Shown here: positions 63,553-64,000 of the stretch, in pieces | Layout: each line of letters opens with the position of its first letter | Position numbering within the stretch: the stretch's first letter is position 1 | Assembly (NCBI RefSeq): GCF_024171535.1 | Contig: NZ_JALJZV010000008.1 | Span: 1-64,000 of the forward strand | Reading direction: 5' to 3' | Source: Flavobacterium sp. HSC-61S13 | GTDB taxonomy: Bacteria > Bacteroidota > Bacteroidia > Flavobacteriales > Flavobacteriaceae | Length of the DNA: 64,000 nt | Made by a program: the position numbers and the translations under genes | The notes under the pieces: model-generated | The model's database searches: none | What the model was told of the DNA's origin: nothing | Seen by the model: only the letters and a program-made list of their open reading frames with translations

Positions 63553-64000
63553 TTATTGCCAGCCTCCACCTAAGGAGCGGTATAGTTCTACACGAGCTGC
63601 GAGTAAATCTCTTTTGCTGGTAGCCAATTCCAATTCACTGTTCAAAAGTTGCGCTTGTGAAGTGATTACTTCCAGATAATTAACCAGGCCGCTTTGGTAT
63701 AACAAATTGGCTTTTCCAATGGCTTTTTCGAGCGTTTGAACCTGATTTTGCAGCAGTTGTTGTTGTTCGTTTAATTTTTCTATGGATACTAGGGCGTTGG
63801 ACACTTCCGACACGGCAATTAATACCGACTCTCTAAAGTTAATCACGGCCTTTTCGCGTTCGACCAAGGCTATTTTGTACTTGGTTTTAATGGTTTTGCC
63901 TTGCAATAAGGGTTGGGTAATACCGCCGGCTATAGTACCGAATAGGGAAGCGGGTATGGTAAACCAATTGCTGGTTTCAAAACTGTTTAATCCCGTGCTG
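63553..64000 (-). CDS. TolC-family outer-membrane efflux protein, partial
   Basis: The reading frame continues to the right edge of the window, so at least 149 C-terminal residues are visible. The end of a TolC barrel/helical repeat is present: a GGITQPLLQGKTIKTKYK loop, a long coiled helix, GLVNYLEVITSQAQLLNSE and LGGGW at the end. It is probably the outer-membrane part of an RND efflux pump; the rest and any partner genes lie outside the window. Confidence 0.93.
   Translation of the reverse strand, partial: STGLNSFETSNWFTIPASLFGTIAGGITQPLLQGKTIKTKYKIALVEREKAVINFRESVLIAVSEVSNALVSIEKLNEQQQLLQNQVQTLEKAIGKANLLYQSGLVNYLEVITSQAQLLNSELELATSKRDLLAARVELYRSLGGGWQ

Overview
This window looks like chromosomal DNA of a Bacteroidota bacterium, Sphingobacterium-like or Flavobacteriaceae-like; the genus cannot be fixed from sequence alone. 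The evidence is a giant secreted protein ending in a gliding-motility/type-B type IX secretion (T9SS) C-terminal domain, a SusC-type plug signature inside an alpha-2-macroglobulin, lipoproteins with Bacteroidota-style lipoboxes, several promoters with the TAnnTTTG -7 element, almost no Shine-Dalgarno sequences, and moderate to low G+C.

Layout. 1-400 is an octanucleotide tandem array running in from the left edge. 1.26-8.36 kb is a complete catechol ortho-cleavage (beta-ketoadipate) locus: AraC regulator, catB, catC, catA, terminator, pcaD, a fused pcaI-pcaJ CoA-transferase, then pcaF. Together these convert catechol to succinyl-CoA and acetyl-CoA. 8.4-21.2 kb is mostly housekeeping and small regulatory units: GNAT acetyltransferases, a lipoprotein followed by a branched RNA structure, tatA, lpxD, an OmpA-type lipoprotein, superoxide dismutase overlapping a small partner gene, xpt, a divergent MocR/GNAT pair, a zinc alcohol dehydrogenase and a MarR-GNAT fusion. 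21.6-27.7 kb is one 2030-residue T9SS adhesin-like protein. 27.9-47.7 kb carries a methyltransferase, a periplasmic thioredoxin, a VOC/DUF1304 pair, a Na+/H+ antiporter, two MFS transporters with nearby AraC and TetR regulators, a phosphate transporter with its DUF47 partner, a cysteine-containing 595-residue protein behind an FNR-like box, an FKBP isomerase, OsmC with a luciferase-like oxidoreductase, and lipoproteins. 48-55.1 kb pairs a retropepsin-like protein lacking its usual aspartates with a 2034-residue thioester alpha-2-macroglobulin that contains a SusC-type plug segment.

55.1-63.4 kb is an accessory region and the most likely home of an unusual system. It is visibly AT-richer than the rest between about 55.2 and 59.7 kb. 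There, three overlapping genes encode a nuclease-like protein, a small middle component and a DUF3732-type ATPase, which is the architecture of an ABC-three-component (ABC-3C) conflict system. A membrane protein with its own 17-bp palindrome lies just downstream. It is followed by an HTH regulator divergent from a SymE-like toxin, a DUF3825 protein and a DUF1963/YwqG-like protein. The right edge holds the 3' part of a TolC-family efflux gene.

Most start sites were chosen from family length and conserved N-termini, because ribosome binding sites are uninformative here. No tRNA, rRNA, CRISPR array, transposase or integrase was seen.
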